Virus record (IMG/VR): IMGVR_UViG_3300018065_000015
Location: 1 to 64,000 of that record
Length of the DNA: 64,000 nt
Reading direction: 5' to 3' (one strand)
From: a virus
Positions 24,659-33,309 of this stretch are shown one piece after another. The notes below the pieces were generated by a model. The model made no database searches, had not been told where the DNA came from, and saw only the letters and a program-made list of their open reading frames with translations. Both the position numbers and the translations under genes were made by a program. Every line of letters starts with the position of its first letter. The first letter of the stretch is position 1.

Positions 24659-25012
24659 ATGTCCGAAGAACTCGATACCAGTACCGACATCTCGCCGTCC
24701 GACGACGGATCGGAACTGAACGTACACATCGACCTCACGCCGAAAAACGACAAGTCGGAGACGTTGGTGTGCAACTGGTGTGCTGAGCCGCACGCCGTCG
24801 ACGCTGATTACAAGGAAGCGATGCTCGAACGTGGCGAAGAGCAGCTTATGGTGCTCCGCCAGCAGTATCCCGACAAAGCCGAGGTGCACGAGCTCGAGCC
24901 CGACCAGACATGGACATGCGGCAGGTGCTTGCTATTCCTGTGCGGGCATTCGCCCGATTCCATGCGAACCGACTGCCACGATCACGCAGTCCCAGAAGAG
25001 AGACAAACGTGA
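24659..25012 (+). CDS. Small zinc-binding protein, 117 aa
   Basis: Very strong AAAGGAGG site. An acidic N terminus is followed by CNWC and CGRC pairs spaced about 55 residues apart, a likely zinc ribbon, and a His/Cys-rich tail. Overlaps the next gene by ATGA. Confidence 0.75.
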   Translation: MSEELDTSTDISPSDDGSELNVHIDLTPKNDKSETLVCNWCAEPHAVDADYKEAMLERGEEQLMVLRQQYPDKAEVHELEPDQTWTCGRCLLFLCGHSPDSMRTDCHDHAVPEERQT

Positions 25013-25230
25013 TGAGCGTCGAGTATATCGACACTGACTTGTGGACGAAACGGTGCGGCAGCGACTACAGCCGCAACCGCTTCTCGCTCGGCCTGGCGCT
25101 CAGCCGCGTCGACTGCTTGGACTTCATCCTTGTGAGTGTGTACATCGGCCCCTGGAAACTCTGGTGGCGTACACGCACCAAGGCGGAACGCATCAAAAAG
25201 GCCGAGGCCGCTTGGCCTTGGTGGTACTAA
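25012..25230 (+). CDS. Unknown small protein, 72 aa
   Basis: ATGA overlap with the previous gene. A short hydrophobic stretch in the middle and a Trp-rich C terminus (AWPWWY) suggest membrane association. Confidence 0.62.
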   Translation: MSVEYIDTDLWTKRCGSDYSRNRFSLGLALSRVDCLDFILVSVYIGPWKLWWRTRTKAERIKKAEAAWPWWY

Positions 25231-25242
25231 AAGGAGGATACG

Positions 25243-25494
25243 ATGTCATGGAGAAAATTCTGGCGCGATTTGCGATGTTTTGCGGCCGGAGAACCCAGTC
25301 CCCGCAACGTAACTCTCGGCGAGGCTCACATCAAACATTTGGCCGGCGGAGGCAACATTGTTTTGCCCCGCAACACCGTCAAGATCACGTTTGCCGACCT
25401 CGGCCTCGAAGGCATGCTCGCAGCCATCTCGTCAGGACATCTTACTATTGACGCCGTCGGCGATGACTTCGTCTACAGAAAGGAAGACGCTTGA
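25243..25494 (+). CDS. Unknown small protein, 83 aa
   Basis: AAAGGAGG 5 bases upstream. A compact alpha/beta protein of unknown family; its stop overlaps the TTG start of the next gene. Confidence 0.72.
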   Translation: MSWRKFWRDLRCFAAGEPSPRNVTLGEAHIKHLAGGGNIVLPRNTVKITFADLGLEGMLAAISSGHLTIDAVGDDFVYRKEDA

Positions 25495-26087
25495 AATCGA
25501 TTGTACACGAGGACTTTTTCAAGAGCCTCAAGCGCCTGTGCCGCTCCAAGTGGCACCCATCAAACCTCTGGTACCGGTTCAAATGTTGGGCCTGGAAGAG
25601 GTATACCACGATCAAGCCACGCAATCTCGACCATACGTGGTGCGATCGCTGTGAACTACTCCCGCACATGATGTTCGAGATCTTGGGCGAGTTCATCGAG
25701 AAGGAGTGCTCGCCCGGCCATGTCGAGTGGTACGGCGAGCACGGCCACAAGATCGAAGTCGATGGCGAGGAAGTCTACGTCATGGACGAGATGAAAGCCC
25801 TGTGGGAGTGGTTCACTGAGAAGTACATGAAGGCCTACCCGGAAGCCGAGGAGATGATCTACGATCGCATCCGCGCGATCGACGAGCAGCATCTGAAAGC
25901 ACACTTCGTTCCGTACGGAGACAGCGACGACCTCGTCGAGTGGGACCCGCAGTACGACGATGCTTCTAAGAAAGAGTTTGTCTCGAAGCTGTACTCGGAG
26001 TGCAGCGAACGCGAGCAGCTCGTTGAAGAAGAGAAGGCGGAGATGATGCACCGCCTCGTCAACATTCACCGGTATATGTGGACTTGA
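25491..26087 (+). CDS. Unknown acidic protein, 198 aa
   Basis: A TTG start overlaps the previous stop (TTGA) with AAAGGAA upstream, the best start for this frame. The protein has CDRC near residue 52 and a long acidic helical body rich in Trp and Glu. No known family. Confidence 0.72.
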   Translation: MKSIVHEDFFKSLKRLCRSKWHPSNLWYRFKCWAWKRYTTIKPRNLDHTWCDRCELLPHMMFEILGEFIEKECSPGHVEWYGEHGHKIEVDGEEVYVMDEMKALWEWFTEKYMKAYPEAEEMIYDRIRAIDEQHLKAHFVPYGDSDDLVEWDPQYDDASKKEFVSKLYSECSEREQLVEEEKAEMMHRLVNIHRYMWT

Positions 26088-26090
26088 ATT

Positions 26091-26384
26091 ATGGATGTAG
26101 AGACGTATTTGCGGGAGCATTCTGTACTTGACGGCCACGGCAATCTGGACGGGGAGTTTGTGCCCCTACCGATAGCATGGTTAGCTGTGCAGATGCATTC
26201 CGAAGGTAAACTCGAACTCTTACCGCGGTCGTGGGTGCGGGACGATCACGTAGGCAGTCTCAGTGTCATAGCGGCTGGTGTGGATCCCAACCACCAGACC
26301 GACCACTGCGACCACTGCGGATATGTCTTCGCAGAGAAAGATGACGAGATTATCCCGACATGCACACACACACTGAGCATGTGA
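26091..26384 (+). CDS. Small zinc-ribbon protein, 97 aa
   Basis: Follows the previous gene by three bases. The C-terminal half holds HCDHCGY, then CTH, a probable zinc site. The only convergent neighbour is the terminase gene 47 bases downstream. Confidence 0.62.
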   Translation: MDVETYLREHSVLDGHGNLDGEFVPLPIAWLAVQMHSEGKLELLPRSWVRDDHVGSLSVIAAGVDPNHQTDHCDHCGYVFAEKDDEIIPTCTHTLSM

Positions 26385-26431
26385 CCCTATGCCGGACCTG
26401 CTACAACAAGGCCGGAACGAATGTACGTTAG

Positions 26432-28315
26432 TTACTCGAGCAGCTCGTCATCCCACTCACCATCCGTAAGCGGCACCGATGCCCGCAGTTGTTCGTCGGT
26501 GATCGCGTAGGAGGCGAGCTCGTCGAGTCGTGGCCACCGCTTGGTGCGGTACCACACCGCCACGCAGCCCAAATTGACAGCCTGGGCGAAGTCGTCAGTG
26601 AATCCTTCCTGCCGGGTGATCCGGTAGATCTCACCGGCGGCCATCGTGGTGATTTTGTCTTCGGTCAAGGCCAGAAAGTCCCGGATCAGGCCCGGATCCT
26701 CTTGGGAGTTGTAGTCCTTGTCGAAGAAACGGAGCTTCTGGCACTTGATCATCGCACACGTCAGCAAGAGCGTTCGGCTCTTGTCGACACGGTAGTGGCT
26801 ACGCGGATGCTGCATCGTAGGAGCAACGTGGTAGCAGGGCTGCTGGTTAGCGGAGCGGACGTACTGACAGGGCATCACTTTGCGAGTCGGAATGCCCGCT
26901 TGAATCAGGAACGTCTCCCGCAGAGAGCCGGCACCAGTGTAGTCGTGTGCGAGAATCTCGGGCTTGAAGATATCCCAGTAGTGTTTGACCTCTTTGGCTT
27001 CGCGCAGGTGGTCGTGGGGTGTAAGGAGCCGCTTGCCCCACAGTACGTCGATCGAGCCATCGTGCTTCACACCAAGGAGAGCGATCGTCGTAAAGCTGAT
27101 CTTCTTTTCACCGCCCCCTCCCCAGTCAACGCCCAGCACGCGAAATTTGTATTGCCCGCAGCGACCACGGGCACGTGCAACTGTGTTGGGCCCGAGGTCA
27201 GACACCCGGTCAATTTCAGTCAGCGTAACGAGTTTGGCGGCCGTGTCGTAAGACTCGCCGAGAACCTCGTTCCAAAACACGTTCGCAGGCGTGTTGCCTT
27301 TGCCCGCCATCTTGGCGAGGAGTTCAGCCCACTTGTCAGGCTTGGCATAGTGCAAAGGCATGATCACCTGTGGAACATGGTATCCCGCCTGTAGCCATAC
27401 CCGGTCGGGATGCCGGTGTACCCAGCGCCCCAGTCGGGGACTAATCGGCTTGCCGCAATGATAACAAATCGTCGCCGGGCACTTCTCGCTGATGTCGGTG
27501 TGATACTCGCCGATCATCTTCTCGAGATGGAACTCCATGGACGGTATGTTCCAGCGCGGCTTGCCGTTCTGGGTACAATGAAAACAGGGAATAAACCACT
27601 CGGCCTGGCTGGACTCGGTCCACAGGGCCTCTAGAGTGTTGTCCAACGTCTTCGGCGTGCCGGTGAACTGCCGGATCGCCCAGTCGGATGCCGACATCGT
27701 TTCGCGGATGATCGGGATATGTTCATGGTTCATATCCTGGACCTCGTCGATGGCCACTTTGTCCGCGGAAATACCCCGGACACGGTCAGCGTTGAGGAAT
27801 GCGAACGAAAAGAGCATTTTGGAGTCGTTACGGAAGGAGCGGTGCAGCACGCTGTTCACGGTGGTCGTGTCCGACCACAAGAACTTCACCGGACTTTGGT
27901 CGATGAAGGGCTGGACGAACATCGTGCTGAAGCGCCGAACCTGCTCGAACAGCGGCATCACGTAGAGTGTGCTGAAGTTCGGGATGGAGGTGGATGTGAT
28001 TACCCCGTGGGCAGCGAGCGATGTGCTCTTGCTCACCTGCCGCCCCGTCTTGTAGACTATGGCGGACGGCATACGGAATCTGAAGATCTCTTCAAAGGGG
28101 AAGTGGTTCGCCAAGGTGTACGGCTTACCCTTGAGATTGAGGAGCAGCATGAGCCCGTTGGCAAGTGAGTCCAACCGGCCCGACTGCAACAGCTGCGTGA
28201 AGAGCCTGACTCTTTCGTTAGCTGACAACTCCTCGATATTCTGGGGACTGAATGCGGCCCTCATCCGCATCTGCAGTCGTGCCAGTGCTTCAGGTTCTTG
28301 AAAGGGTACATCCAT
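26432..28315 (-). CDS. terL: Terminase large subunit
   Basis: 627 aa. ATPase half: Walker A-like GRQVSKST near residue 92, Walker B VAIDEVQDM near 193, and a coupling motif TGTPKT near 218. A zinc ribbon (CFHC ... CYHCGK) lies between about 248 and 295. Nuclease half: GVDWGGGGE near 410 and further acidic residues (HDY, DDFAQA) for the RNase H-like metal site. It packages DNA into proheads. It is encoded alone on the minus strand; no small subunit or portal gene is visible nearby. Its start codon overlaps a divergent short ORF at CCATGG. Confidence 0.93.
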   Translation of the reverse strand: MDVPFQEPEALARLQMRMRAAFSPQNIEELSANERVRLFTQLLQSGRLDSLANGLMLLLNLKGKPYTLANHFPFEEIFRFRMPSAIVYKTGRQVSKSTSLAAHGVITSTSIPNFSTLYVMPLFEQVRRFSTMFVQPFIDQSPVKFLWSDTTTVNSVLHRSFRNDSKMLFSFAFLNADRVRGISADKVAIDEVQDMNHEHIPIIRETMSASDWAIRQFTGTPKTLDNTLEALWTESSQAEWFIPCFHCTQNGKPRWNIPSMEFHLEKMIGEYHTDISEKCPATICYHCGKPISPRLGRWVHRHPDRVWLQAGYHVPQVIMPLHYAKPDKWAELLAKMAGKGNTPANVFWNEVLGESYDTAAKLVTLTEIDRVSDLGPNTVARARGRCGQYKFRVLGVDWGGGGEKKISFTTIALLGVKHDGSIDVLWGKRLLTPHDHLREAKEVKHYWDIFKPEILAHDYTGAGSLRETFLIQAGIPTRKVMPCQYVRSANQQPCYHVAPTMQHPRSHYRVDKSRTLLLTCAMIKCQKLRFFDKDYNSQEDPGLIRDFLALTEDKITTMAAGEIYRITRQEGFTDDFAQAVNLGCVAVWYRTKRWPRLDELASYAITDEQLRASVPLTDGEWDDELLE

Positions 28316-28475
28316 GGATAGAACTCCGTTTGAGGTAGAGAGGTATCGTCAGCGCGAGCTTGCAAAGTTCGATGCTGCTGGTCACTTCTGTGGCGAGGTC
28401 GCTCGACGAACCCGCCCGTTCTGGGTCACTGTTTTGATCGCTTGGGTGATCATAATGGTGGTCTGCTATCTGTGA
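28314..28475 (+). CDS. Possible small membrane protein, 53 aa
   Basis: Divergent from terL, with the two start codons sharing CATG. AAAGGG lies 7 bases upstream. A charged N-terminal half is followed by one membrane helix (about 35-52). Confidence 0.5.
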   Translation: MDRTPFEVERYRQRELAKFDAAGHFCGEVARRTRPFWVTVLIAWVIIMVVCYL

Positions 28476-28538
28476 CATGATAGCACAGACATGCTAAAAC
28501 GCGAAGTCTGATACACTCCAGCCTGGGAGGAGCTGCTA

Positions 28539-28757
28539 ATGGCAGTAACAATGAATGCGAGGTTGTTTCTTGAGCGTGCGGGTCTCCGGCCAACATTCAG
28601 GCGACCGGTCCCGACCACAGTCCCGGAGGATAATCCCATCTTCTCCCTCCCGTTGGATCCGCCACTACCACCGGCGGAATTGATACGGGACGGATGGCCT
28701 CCGCCGGACAGGTCTTCGACTCAGAATGACCCATGGCATCTTGGATCTACAGAGTAA
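28539..28757 (+). CDS. Unknown Pro-rich small protein, 72 aa
   Basis: GGGAGGAG lies 7 bases before the ATG. Pro-rich from residue 18 onward; no fold recognised. Confidence 0.65.
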   Translation: MAVTMNARLFLERAGLRPTFRRPVPTTVPEDNPIFSLPLDPPLPPAELIRDGWPPPDRSSTQNDPWHLGSTE

Positions 28758-28942
28758 CCATGTTTGCAAGTTGGTTTCGCGTGGCCATATGGTTGATCGT
28801 GCTGGCCTTGCTTGGAGCCGTCATCTTCGACGGGCCTTTCAAGCTTGTACCAGCCATCATTATTGGCTTCGTTCTTTACGGATTTTTCCATGTAGCAAGA
28901 GGCTTCGCAAGTGCGAAGGGCTGCGGAGAGTGGGAAGAATGA
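28733..28942 (+). CDS. Small membrane protein, 69 aa
   Basis: Two adjacent hydrophobic helices (about 8-32 and 38-55) with a short charged tail. It overlaps the preceding gene by 25 bases and the next by ATGA. The ribosome site is weak, consistent with coupled translation. Confidence 0.65.
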   Translation: MASWIYRVTMFASWFRVAIWLIVLALLGAVIFDGPFKLVPAIIIGFVLYGFFHVARGFASAKGCGEWEE

Positions 28943-29334
28943 CTTTAATCGATCTTTTGGTGCTCGCTATGGCGGCACATACCCTCGTCAGCGTGTGGTT
29001 GCAAGACGGCGGGCTATTCGAAAGCTGGCGCGATTGGCTTCGTGCCTGGGCAACGCCCACGATGCGCCAGCACAGCTCGTACGAAATGCCCACCCGTTGG
29101 TCAATGGTTCGTATGAAGATCGCATACTTGGCAGAATGTCGTTTCTGCCTAACCTGCCAGGCCTGCTTTTGGCTTCTGGTACTCTTCTGGCTCCCCGGCT
29201 ATTGGCTTCCAGCCATCTGGGGTGAAATCCTCTACGTGCCGGTGTACGCACTGGCTGCTGCATGCATTGCTAGTGCCGCGACGTATCTGATGGATGCGCT
29301 CGAGGCGAAAGCAGAATCTTATTCACGAGAATAA
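28939..29334 (+). CDS. DUF1360-like membrane protein, 131 aa
   Basis: The N-terminal helix, a GLFESWRDWL segment, then CRFCLTCQACFW leading into a second membrane helix and a third near the C terminus match the layout of DUF1360 proteins of phages and bacteria. Function unknown; the Cys cluster at the membrane face may bind metal. A TTATTC hairpin overlaps its last codons. Confidence 0.72.
   Translation: MTLIDLLVLAMAAHTLVSVWLQDGGLFESWRDWLRAWATPTMRQHSSYEMPTRWSMVRMKIAYLAECRFCLTCQACFWLLVLFWLPGYWLPAIWGEILYVPVYALAAACIASAATYLMDALEAKAESYSRE
29319..29334 (+). promoter_or_regulatory. Repeated TTATTC/GAATAA hairpin, copy c
   Basis: Perfect TTATTC-ACGA-GAATAA, ending one base before the ATG of the next gene. 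It includes the stop codon of the DUF1360-like gene and lies where a ribosome site would be, so it may control initiation. Confidence 0.6.
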
Positions 29335-29335
29335 T

Positions 29336-29758
29336 ATGTCCGAACGCAAAGTACCGTTCAATGAGCAGCTTCAGGCTGCTGTTGACGCATGCGAGGAGAC
29401 TCTAAGGGACATTCCGGAGGTCGAAGGCGTGGCATTCACGTTTATCTACGCCGACGGCCTTACGGAGTCCGAGCCCTCGAACGTGCTTATCGGGCCTGAC
29501 GACCCGATCTTTCTCGCTAAGGCTGGTAAGCAACTCACAAAGCTCCAGCGCACTGTGACCGCAGCGTTGCAGGAAAAGTTCACCGTGGCCGAGACCGTTC
29601 TATCGAACCTCAAGGCGCAAATTGACGAACACATCGCAAAAGCCAAAGACCAGGAAGGGAACCAAGCGGAAGAAACCCCAGATCAAGGGGATAGCGACGC
29701 TGGACGACCTCCTGAAACACCTGCACATCCAGACGTGGGACACCCTGATAGTGGGTGA
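29336..29758 (+). CDS. Unknown protein, 140 aa
   Basis: Starts right after the hairpin, with no separate Shine-Dalgarno. Residues 1-100 form an alpha/beta domain; the last 45 residues are acidic and Pro-rich and overlap in another frame the lysine-rich start of the RNase H-like gene. Confidence 0.68.
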   Translation: MSERKVPFNEQLQAAVDACEETLRDIPEVEGVAFTFIYADGLTESEPSNVLIGPDDPIFLAKAGKQLTKLQRTVTAALQEKFTVAETVLSNLKAQIDEHIAKAKDQEGNQAEETPDQGDSDAGRPPETPAHPDVGHPDSG

Positions 29759-30266
29759 CGGGTCTGGGACCGGGTGGAAACAAGGGGCCGGCTGGGCCTC
29801 CGTACTCATCGACCAGTCCTCAGGCGCCCGCAAACTCTTCTATGGCGCCATGAACACTGGGACCGTCACTCTTGGCGAGATGTTCCCGTATCTGCATGCC
29901 CTATCGTGGTACGCCGGCCGAGACGGGCCAGGGCGTAACCGCCGACAAGAGGTCCAGCAACTGGGCCGTGACATGCAGGTGCACATCGTTACCGATTCCC
30001 AAACCGTCGCAACGTGCGGAAACAACCCCGCATCCCGGCGCTCGCATCGCGAGCTCTGGAAAGCGTTCGACGAGTACCGCAGCAACGGCTTTGCCTTGCA
30101 GTTCCACTTCGTTGCCCGGGACGTGATCAACTTGAACGTCCTGGTCGACGAGATTTCGCGTCAAGCACGCAAAGACATGGAGGAGACATACAGTACCGCC
30201 ATGGAAACGCTGTGCAAACGATACCCAGGCCTCCCGGAGGATGCCACCATCTATGACTTCAACTGA
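29622..30266 (+). CDS. RNase H-like protein, 214 aa
   Basis: TTG start giving a Lys-rich leader of about 25 residues; a later start is also possible. The RNase H fold is indicated by DGSGTG (first catalytic Asp, near 46), GEMFPYLHAL (Glu), and VTDSQTV (second Asp, near 122), with a further Asp near VARDV. Probably removes RNA primers or acts in replication. Overlaps its neighbours on both sides. Confidence 0.75.
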   Translation: MTNTSQKPKTRKGTKRKKPQIKGIATLDDLLKHLHIQTWDTLIVGDGSGTGWKQGAGWASVLIDQSSGARKLFYGAMNTGTVTLGEMFPYLHALSWYAGRDGPGRNRRQEVQQLGRDMQVHIVTDSQTVATCGNNPASRRSHRELWKAFDEYRSNGFALQFHFVARDVINLNVLVDEISRQARKDMEETYSTAMETLCKRYPGLPEDATIYDFN

Positions 30267-30708
30267 TCCCACGCTGGCGACGTATCACAAAGACCTCTAC
30301 GAGGACGATACGCCGCTTGCCATCATCAAGTTCTTCGAAGCCCAGCTCAACCGGACGCCCGACAGCGACCGCGACTGGCACGAGAACGTCCGCTACCGTG
30401 TCCATTACGGTAACACCATCACAGGGCGTTGCTGGGGCGAGTACGACGAAGGCACTGTGGCACTCAACAACGAGGAGCCACAGGGCCTGATGATGCTCGC
30501 GACGCCGTCTACGAAGGAGGGGCCGCTGGTCCTGACTGGGTCGATCGTACGGATCGATAAGCTTGCTGGCCGCTCGGTCGAGCAGGTGTACAGACATCCC
30601 ACATATCACACCCACGAGGAGGAAGCGCGCGTTGCAAAAGCGGAAGTGCAGCCTGAACGGCGGCCGCGACGCATCGTGCTCAGAGGAAATGCCGACGGAG
30701 ACACGTAG
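30253..30708 (+). CDS. Unknown protein with shared C-terminal tag, 151 aa
   Basis: The ATG at 30253 is preferred because an ATG at 30241 touches the GGAGG site directly. A beta-rich domain of about 130 residues ends in ERRPRRIVLRGNADGDT, which aligns to the shared C-terminal tag. No known family. Confidence 0.7.
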   Translation: MTSTDPTLATYHKDLYEDDTPLAIIKFFEAQLNRTPDSDRDWHENVRYRVHYGNTITGRCWGEYDEGTVALNNEEPQGLMMLATPSTKEGPLVLTGSIVRIDKLAGRSVEQVYRHPTYHTHEEEARVAKAEVQPERRPRRIVLRGNADGDT

Positions 30709-30715
30709 TTTCAAG

Positions 30716-32509
30716 ATGGACCAGAGTTTGCTGGTCAGCGTGATCAAGAAGCAGGCAGGCAGCCTGTGGAAAGCCGTTGTGGAAGGCGGGCAGAACGTCA
30801 TCGACGCTGCCGCCCGCAAGTGCGAGATCGATTGCACGCCACAGATGGTGCAGATTCGCGATAACGGAAAGGGGTTCCGGTCCAAGGCGGACATTGAGAA
30901 CTTCTTCGAAGTCTTCGGCAAACCGCACGAAGAAAGAGAGCAGAAAGTCTTTGGACAGTACCGCATGGGCCGCGGCCAGCTGTTCGCCTTCGGGCGTAAC
31001 GTCTGGCGGTCCGGCGAGTTCGAGATGATCGTCGATATTGAGGAGAACGGCCTGGATTATGAGCTACGATCTGGCCTCGAGTATCACAACGGCTGCATCG
31101 TGACAGTGGAGCTTTATCGGCCGCTGTCGCATGTCCAGCACAACGAGATCCTCGACGAGATCAAGAAGAACATCAAGTTCGTCCAGATCCCGTTCCATCT
31201 GAATGGCGACGAGAAGCAGTTCAACAAGAAGCCCGACAAGATCGCCTGGGACCTCTCGACGGCCGAGGCGGACTTCAAGTGGCGTGACAACGGGAACCTG
31301 GAGCTGTTCAACCAGGGCATCCGTGTCTGCTCTTACCCGCGCTACCGGTACGGCACCGGCGGCGACATCGTGTCCAAAAAGCAGCTGGACGTGAACTTCG
31401 CCCGAAACGACGTCATGGACAGCTGTGAGACGTGGCAGGCGATCAGAAAGACCGTGCGCGACCACGTCAACGCACGGACGTTGGCCCAGCAAGAAACGGC
31501 CGGCCGGCAACGGAATACCCCGACGCGCACACGTGCCCGGGCAACCAATCGGCGGCGTCCGACGCTGACCGAGCAGGACCGCTGCCGCGTCGTGCGCGAG
31601 ATGAAAGACGGGTCGTTGAACAAGCGCCAGATGAAGGCCGCCAAGGTCTTCACGATGTGGCGTAAGGAAACGCACTCGACGATCTCCGCCGTATACAAGA
31701 TCGCCAAGGGGAACGTCACGTTCCTCCCAGACGAGACACCGGCGTACTCGAGCCTACCCAAATCGCTGGCGGATCACCGCCTGGCGGTCGTGCTCGATCC
31801 CGTCATGTTCAACCGCTGGGGATGGAAACCGGAGTTCCCGGAAAAGCTAGTCGAGAACATCAACGCCACGTTCGACGAGCAGTTCGGCAAGTACGCAAAC
31901 GACGTCCGGCTGAAGTACGTCGATGCGGACAAGATCGTGAAGACGATGCAAGGATCGAACACGGTCATCGACGCGAACAAGATGACACGCCTCGAACGCA
32001 TCGCCACGGCGACTATGAGCGCCAATATCAGCAACATCCACTGGGCAGCCTGCCGTGTCAATGTCCAGCAGAACCGCAACGCGCAGCGGCGCATTGTGGT
32101 CGGCATCGGTCCGTTCGATTCGTGGACCGACGGCCGTACGTTCATTGCGATCAACCGCCGGGTGATTGCTGCTGTCAAGGTCGGGCCTTCCAGCTGGTGG
32201 CGCTACGCTACGCTGCTCCTGCACGAGTATCTGCACACAGATGCGACGCAGGACGCGCATATGCACAAGAAGGACTTCTACGAGGCGTACCACAATCTCG
32301 TGCAACAGCACTTCATGGGCGTCTTCTGCTGGAACTGCATGATGCGGCTGCCCGCCAATGCGCGCAGCGTGCGTCGTCGCCTGACCAGCAAGGAGTTGGC
32401 GACTGTCGATGCGGCCGAAGAGCAGCAAATCTACGCACAGAACTGGGACGACCTGGGTGTCATGTCACACCCGGATTTGGCGCCCACTTCGCGAGAGGCA
32501 GAGGAATGA
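30716..32509 (+). CDS. GHKL ATPase with C-terminal HEXXH motif, 597 aa
   Basis: The N-terminal third shows the GHKL (Hsp90/MutL/topoisomerase VI type) ATP site: QNVIDAAAR near 25-33, DNGKGF near 46, and GRGQLFAFG near 84. A linker rich in Arg and Thr follows. Near residue 503 HEYLHTDATQDAHMH gives an HEXXH zinc-protease motif with more His downstream, then a CxxC. This ATPase-plus-metalloprotease combination is unusual. The start may instead be the ATG at 30689. The gene ends in an ATGA overlap. Confidence 0.8.
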   Translation: MDQSLLVSVIKKQAGSLWKAVVEGGQNVIDAAARKCEIDCTPQMVQIRDNGKGFRSKADIENFFEVFGKPHEEREQKVFGQYRMGRGQLFAFGRNVWRSGEFEMIVDIEENGLDYELRSGLEYHNGCIVTVELYRPLSHVQHNEILDEIKKNIKFVQIPFHLNGDEKQFNKKPDKIAWDLSTAEADFKWRDNGNLELFNQGIRVCSYPRYRYGTGGDIVSKKQLDVNFARNDVMDSCETWQAIRKTVRDHVNARTLAQQETAGRQRNTPTRTRARATNRRRPTLTEQDRCRVVREMKDGSLNKRQMKAAKVFTMWRKETHSTISAVYKIAKGNVTFLPDETPAYSSLPKSLADHRLAVVLDPVMFNRWGWKPEFPEKLVENINATFDEQFGKYANDVRLKYVDADKIVKTMQGSNTVIDANKMTRLERIATATMSANISNIHWAACRVNVQQNRNAQRRIVVGIGPFDSWTDGRTFIAINRRVIAAVKVGPSSWWRYATLLLHEYLHTDATQDAHMHKKDFYEAYHNLVQQHFMGVFCWNCMMRLPANARSVRRRLTSKELATVDAAEEQQIYAQNWDDLGVMSHPDLAPTSREAEE

Positions 32510-32754
32510 ACGGGCTACCTTGGGACATCCAGGTAGCCCTTGACCTCCGCATCTCACACGGGGCCGAGAAGGTGGAGGAGTACTGGGACACGAACATGCA
32601 CGCCAAGAAGCGGACAGCCGCTATCCGGTGGATCATGTTCAACCGCCCGGATCTCCTCAACTTCTCCGGCGCCCCTGTTAAACGGTTCATGGCGCTGATC
32701 GAGGCGCTTTTCGAAGAATATAAGGAGGAGCGTCATGTCAAAGAAGGAGCTTAG
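32506..32754 (+). CDS. Unknown small protein, 82 aa
   Basis: ATGA overlap with the GHKL gene. A helical, mixed-charge protein that overlaps the next gene by 20 bases. Confidence 0.68.
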   Translation: MNGLPWDIQVALDLRISHGAEKVEEYWDTNMHAKKRTAAIRWIMFNRPDLLNFSGAPVKRFMALIEALFEEYKEERHVKEGA

Positions 32755-33013
32755 GCAGTGCACACACAAGGACTGCCGACAGTGGACCACGGATTGGTAC
32801 CCGATCACTGGAGGCGCTCGCCTTAAACACGTCCGCTGCGCCGAGTGCTTTGAGCGCGAGGTGCGTGCCGCTGTCCACGACGGGATCGTCCCGTTCGACA
32901 AGCTGCAGGAGCGGGAGAAGAAGGACACGTATAAGGAGCCACAAACTGTACCGGATCAAGATTCAGATGCCGGTCCTAGTCCACCAGGAGAAGATCCATG
33001 TGGTGGAGACTGA
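32735..33013 (+). CDS. Small zinc-ribbon protein, 92 aa
   Basis: AAGGAGG 6 bases upstream. CTHKDC and CAEC pairs form a four-Cys zinc ribbon in the first 40 residues; the tail is disordered and acidic. Confidence 0.72.
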   Translation: MSKKELRQCTHKDCRQWTTDWYPITGGARLKHVRCAECFEREVRAAVHDGIVPFDKLQEREKKDTYKEPQTVPDQDSDAGPSPPGEDPCGGD

Positions 33014-33290
33014 ACTCGAGGTCCCCGACCAGTTCCAACTGGTTGCTGGGCACTACATATATCACAAGGTGACCAGCGGGCTGATGCCCATCGGCACCGT
33101 GATCTACGACGGAAAGCGTGACGTCCTGGTAGCGTGCCTGGACGGAGCGGCTTATGACAAGACCGTTACTATCGACGAATGGCTGGTGGAGCGTCCGCAC
33201 TGGGTCGAAGCGACCGGCGAGGACGACGCACCGACGCCGTTCCTCGAGATGCAACGGATCAAACTCGCGCCGCCGGATGACGGCGACTAA
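32967..33290 (+). CDS. Unknown protein, 107 aa
   Basis: ATG at 32967 is the first in frame, with AAGGAG somewhat far upstream; a start at CTG 32949 would have better spacing. A beta-rich domain ending in MQRIKLAPPDDGD. Overlaps the previous gene by 47 bases. Confidence 0.62.
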   Translation: MPVLVHQEKIHVVETELEVPDQFQLVAGHYIYHKVTSGLMPIGTVIYDGKRDVLVACLDGAAYDKTVTIDEWLVERPHWVEATGEDDAPTPFLEMQRIKLAPPDDGD

Positions 33291-33309
33291 CCCCTTCAGG
33301 AGGATGTAC

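Noticed and set aside
33154-33309. Longer start for DNA ligase
   Set aside because: The upstream frame overlaps another gene and lacks ligase similarity; the ATG at 33310 has an AGGAGG site.
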